From positions 2,666,001 to 2,730,000 of the forward strand of contig JADJXD010000001.1 of the NCBI GenBank assembly GCA_016715985.1: a stretch of 64,000 bases of DNA. Direction: 5' to 3'. The translations under genes and the position numbers were made by a program. The stretch comes from Saprospiraceae bacterium (GTDB lineage: Bacteria; Bacteroidota; Bacteroidia; Chitinophagales; Saprospiraceae). Below the pieces are notes generated by a model. It was not told the origin of the DNA and ran no database searches. It worked only from the letters and a program-made list of their open reading frames with translations. Below, piece by piece: positions 61,690 to 64,000 of this stretch; the stretch's first letter is position 1; the number at the start of each line of letters is the position of its first letter.

Positions 61690-62343
61690 ATGAAATCTGG
61701 CAGGACATTTAAAGAAGAAGCTTCGATACCTTTTGAACGGTATTTAAATCAAGGATATTTTGAAAGAAAACAATTTGACACAATGATTAGTCAGATTTTA
61801 GCCGTAGTAAAATTGAATCCAACGACAGTTTTGGAAATTGGTCCGGGAAATGGATTTGTCACAGATTTTTTAAGAAAAGCAGGAATTAACGTAGTAACTT
61901 TTGATATAAATGAAAATTTAAAACCTGATGTACTAGGCAATTTGATTGAAATTGATACCTATTTTGAAAATGATCAATTTGATTTAATATTGTGTGCTGA
62001 GGTACTTGAGCATTTACCATTTGATTATTTTGATGGGATAATTGAAAAATTTTCTAAACTCGCTTCAAAAAATGTTGTCATCACTTTGCCACGACAGCAT
62101 AGAATTTTACTAGACTTAAGTCTAAAATTTAAACTACCTTTTATAAATTATAAACATTTAGATGTTTTTTGGAGAATTCCTTCAAAAAATAAATGGGAAG
62201 AACATCACTGGGAAATTGATTATCGTAATGAATACAGTTTGAAAACAATAAAAAGTGCACTTTCAAAGCATATGCAATTGTTCTCATGTTATGTCGATGA
62301 AAGAAACAGATCTCATCAATTTTTTATACTGAATTCAAAATAA
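61690..62343 (+). CDS. Class I SAM-dependent methyltransferase
   Basis: A 217-residue methyltransferase. Motif I is 'VLEIGPGNGFVTDFL', followed by the acidic 'VVTFDINENLKPDV' and 'FDLILCAEVLEHLPFD'. There is no membrane segment. Within the polysaccharide locus it probably methylates a sugar or lipid-linked intermediate. Its last base is shared with the start of the HisH-like gene, so the genes from 59144 onward form one operon. Confidence 0.85.
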   Translation: MKSGRTFKEEASIPFERYLNQGYFERKQFDTMISQILAVVKLNPTTVLEIGPGNGFVTDFLRKAGINVVTFDINENLKPDVLGNLIEIDTYFENDQFDLILCAEVLEHLPFDYFDGIIEKFSKLASKNVVITLPRQHRILLDLSLKFKLPFINYKHLDVFWRIPSKNKWEEHHWEIDYRNEYSLKTIKSALSKHMQLFSCYVDERNRSHQFFILNSK

Positions 62344-62948
62344 TGGTTGCAATTCTAAACTATAATGTAGGTAATATTGCTTCCATAAACAATATGCTAA
62401 ATCGTATTGGTATAGATTCTATAATTACAGATGATGTAGAAATAATTAATAAGGCAACACATTTAATTTTACCAGGTGTCGGGAGTTTTGACTATTGTAT
62501 GAGCCAAATCCATAAAGCTTCTTTTTTTAACCAACTTAATAAATGGATTTTTGATGATAAAAAAATCATATTAGGTGTATGTGTTGGTCACCAGATGCTG
62601 TTTGAAAAAAGTGAAGAAGGGGATTTGCCTGGATTAGGGTGGATTAAAGGAAAAGTGGTGAAGTTTGATAGTAAAATATCATTTCGTGTACCCCACATGG
62701 GATGGAATTACCTTTCTGAATTTGATAAAAATTCTTTATTATTTAAAGGTTTTGAAAATCCCAAATTTTATTTTGTCCATTCTTATTATACAATACCTGA
62801 ATCGGATGAAGTTTCTTTAGCTAAAACCGAATATGGTGTAAATTTTACCTGTAGTGTAGGATATGAAAATATTTTTGGTGTACAGTTTCATCCTGAAAAA
62901 TCCCATAAATATGGTATGAAATTATACGAAAATTTTGCAAAAATATAA
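62343..62948 (+). CDS. HisH-like glutamine amidotransferase of the amidino-sugar pathway
   Basis: Class I glutaminase of 201 residues. The nucleophile is Cys80 in 'GVCVGHQMLFE', with 'HPEKSHKYG' supplying the His and Glu. It is a HisH paralogue. Adjacent HisF-like and WbpG-like genes show that it delivers ammonia to N-acetyl sugar amidotransferase rather than making histidine. Its start overlaps the methyltransferase stop by one base. Confidence 0.9.
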   Translation: MVAILNYNVGNIASINNMLNRIGIDSIITDDVEIINKATHLILPGVGSFDYCMSQIHKASFFNQLNKWIFDDKKIILGVCVGHQMLFEKSEEGDLPGLGWIKGKVVKFDSKISFRVPHMGWNYLSEFDKNSLLFKGFENPKFYFVHSYYTIPESDEVSLAKTEYGVNFTCSVGYENIFGVQFHPEKSHKYGMKLYENFAKI

Positions 62949-62956
62949 ATATCTAA

Positions 62957-63709
62957 ATGCAAATCAGAAGAGTAATTCCTGTACTACTTATTCATAAGGG
63001 GTTGTTGTATAAGTCAAAAAATTTTAAAACCCCGAAGTATGTAGGAGACCCAACCAATGCTGTTAAAATTTTTAATGAAAAGGAAGTGGATGAAATTGCA
63101 ATCATTGATATTGATGCAACAATGTCTGGAAGGGAACCAAACTATCAACAAATCAGAGAGATTGCAGGTGAGGCATTTATGCCTTTGGCTTATGGTGGTG
63201 GAATTTCAAAAATTGATCAAATAAAAAAAGTAATTGACCAGGGTGTTGAAAAGGTGATTTTATCCCATTATGCATTGACAAATCCTGAAATTGTATCTCA
63301 AACAGTAAAACAAATTGGTTCCAGCAGTACAGTTGTGTGTTTGGATTTTAAAAAAAAGTTTTTTGGAGGATATGAAATTTATACCAAAAACGGTACTAAT
63401 CCAACAGGTAAAAACCTGATTGACATGGCAAAAAGATATGAAGAGTTAGGGGCAGGGGAATTAATCATCAATTCTATTGATAGGGATGGAATGATGGATG
63501 GTTACGATCTGGCTGCAATCAAAACTGTAACTTCAGCAGTATCCGTGCCGGTCATAGCCCTGGGTGGTGCCGGCACCGTAAATGATTTATTAAATGCTTT
63601 TGAATGTGGCGCAACTGGTGCAGCAGCAGGAAGCATGTTTGTGTTTCATGGCAAACATAAAGCAGTTTTAATTACGTATCCGGAGCAATCGGAATTAAGC
63701 TTTATTTAA
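62957..63709 (+). CDS. HisF-like cyclase paralogue of the amidino-sugar pathway
   Basis: A 250-residue TIM barrel homologous to HisF. The start 'IRRVIPVLLIHKGLLYKSKNF' lacks the catalytic Asp of the histidine enzyme's CLDV motif, while the equivalent of Asp130 is kept in 'VVCLDFKKK'. 'LAYGGGIS', 'INSIDRDGMMDGYD' and 'VPVIALGGAG' are the barrel phosphate sites. Loss of the first acid fits paralogues that serve as an ammonia channel for WbpG. It is 8 bp after hisH. Confidence 0.9.
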   Translation: MQIRRVIPVLLIHKGLLYKSKNFKTPKYVGDPTNAVKIFNEKEVDEIAIIDIDATMSGREPNYQQIREIAGEAFMPLAYGGGISKIDQIKKVIDQGVEKVILSHYALTNPEIVSQTVKQIGSSSTVVCLDFKKKFFGGYEIYTKNGTNPTGKNLIDMAKRYEELGAGELIINSIDRDGMMDGYDLAAIKTVTSAVSVPVIALGGAGTVNDLLNAFECGATGAAAGSMFVFHGKHKAVLITYPEQSELSFI

Positions 63710-63756
63710 TAGTGTAGGATGGAAATTTTTCCGGATTTTTCGAAAATTTTTAATGA

Positions 63757-64000
63757 ATGAATTCAAAAATTAAATCTAATTCAAATTTGACATATAAGAT
63801 TTGTACAAAATGCGTGATGGATACATCAGATCCGGACATAAGCTTTGATGACAAAGGTGTTTGTATTCATTGCTCCAATTTTGAAAATAATCAAAAGAAT
63901 AACTGGTTTAGGGGGGAGGAAGGTGAAACAAGAACAGCTAATCTTGTTGAAGAAATAAAGAAGGAAGGAGTTGGCAAAGAATATGATTGTATCATAGGGT
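63757..64000 (+). CDS. N-acetyl sugar amidotransferase, WbpG-like, cut by window edge
   Basis: Only the first 81 codons are present. 'KICTKCVMDTSDPDISFDDKGVCIHCSNF' carries the two CxxC pairs and the 'TSDPDI' block of WbpG/PseA-type amidotransferases, enzymes that replace an N-acetyl with an acetamidino group using ammonia from HisH/HisF. The ATP-pyrophosphatase motif should lie just beyond the right edge. The ATG at 63757 is preferred over 63753, which is out of frame. Confidence 0.88.
   Translation, partial: MNSKIKSNSNLTYKICTKCVMDTSDPDISFDDKGVCIHCSNFENNQKNNWFRGEEGETRTANLVEEIKKEGVGKEYDCIIG

Noticed and set aside
62343..63709. Histidine biosynthesis operon (hisH-hisF)
   Set aside because: No other his genes are adjacent, the HisF first catalytic acid is missing and a WbpG-like gene follows, so this is the amidino-sugar set.

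Overview
The window is a continuous 64 kb stretch of a low-GC Bacteroidota chromosome. The evidence is the uppS-bamA-ompH order, a PBP4-type DacB lipoprotein, an SLBB polysaccharide exporter followed by a UpxY/NusG-type antiterminator, frequent TTG/GTG starts without Shine-Dalgarno sequences, and several TAnnTTTG promoter elements. Content and style fit the Saprospiria/Chitinophagia side of the phylum, but no rRNA or other decisive marker is present, so the order is an inference.

Bases 1-18113 are housekeeping: cell-envelope genes (uppS 5'-truncated by the window edge, bamA, an OmpH/Skp chaperone), deoC, a SPOR-like protein, rodA, tgt, an LptF/LptG permease, prfA, a lipase-like hydrolase, an LTA-synthase-like phosphatase-superfamily protein, dapD, dacB, an HNH nuclease and scpA. 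Bases 18401-24055 hold an apparent operon of kynurenine-route genes (aminomuconate deaminase-like RidA protein, tryptophan 2,3-dioxygenase, an aldehyde dehydrogenase) followed by a beta-helix lipoprotein and a diheme cytochrome c. Then come GTP-type PEP carboxykinase, a phosphodiesterase-LamG protein, a UvrD-type helicase fused to an Fe-S PD-(D/E)XK nuclease, an outer-membrane barrel protein and cobalamin-dependent metH.

From 37710 to the right edge the window is a surface-polysaccharide locus. It encodes an SLBB exporter, a winged-helix/nucleotidyltransferase-like regulator, a UpxY-type antiterminator, a Wzz-like chain-length protein, a Wzx flippase, rfbA/rfbB for dTDP-4-keto-6-deoxyglucose, ugd, and a TviB/TviC-like pair. 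It also encodes a nearly complete UDP-ManNAc3NAcA route (WbpB-, WbpE-, WbpD- and WbpI-like), with a WbpG-HisH-HisF set at the right end that would convert an N-acetyl group to acetamidino. TviB could supply UDP-GlcNAcA to both branches.

The unusual part is how the polysaccharide locus is studded with small accessory modules and repeats. There are three four-helix-bundle genes (one broken by an IS1595-type element and a second stop codon), a Uma2 nuclease, a nucleotidyltransferase pair, a hicBA pair whose toxin has a stop at codon 3, and a DUF433/DUF4160/DUF2442 module. One gene (DUF2306-like) sits in what looks like a solitary integron-type cassette, with complementary GTTAGCGAC/GTCGCTAAC ends and an attC-like 3' structure, placed at a boundary between two about 216 bp direct repeats. 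The DUF module is likewise flanked by about 127 bp direct repeats. A family of short hairpins with covarying arms marks these module borders. Many sugar genes start directly after G-depleted short tandem repeats. No rRNA, tRNA or CRISPR array was recognised.
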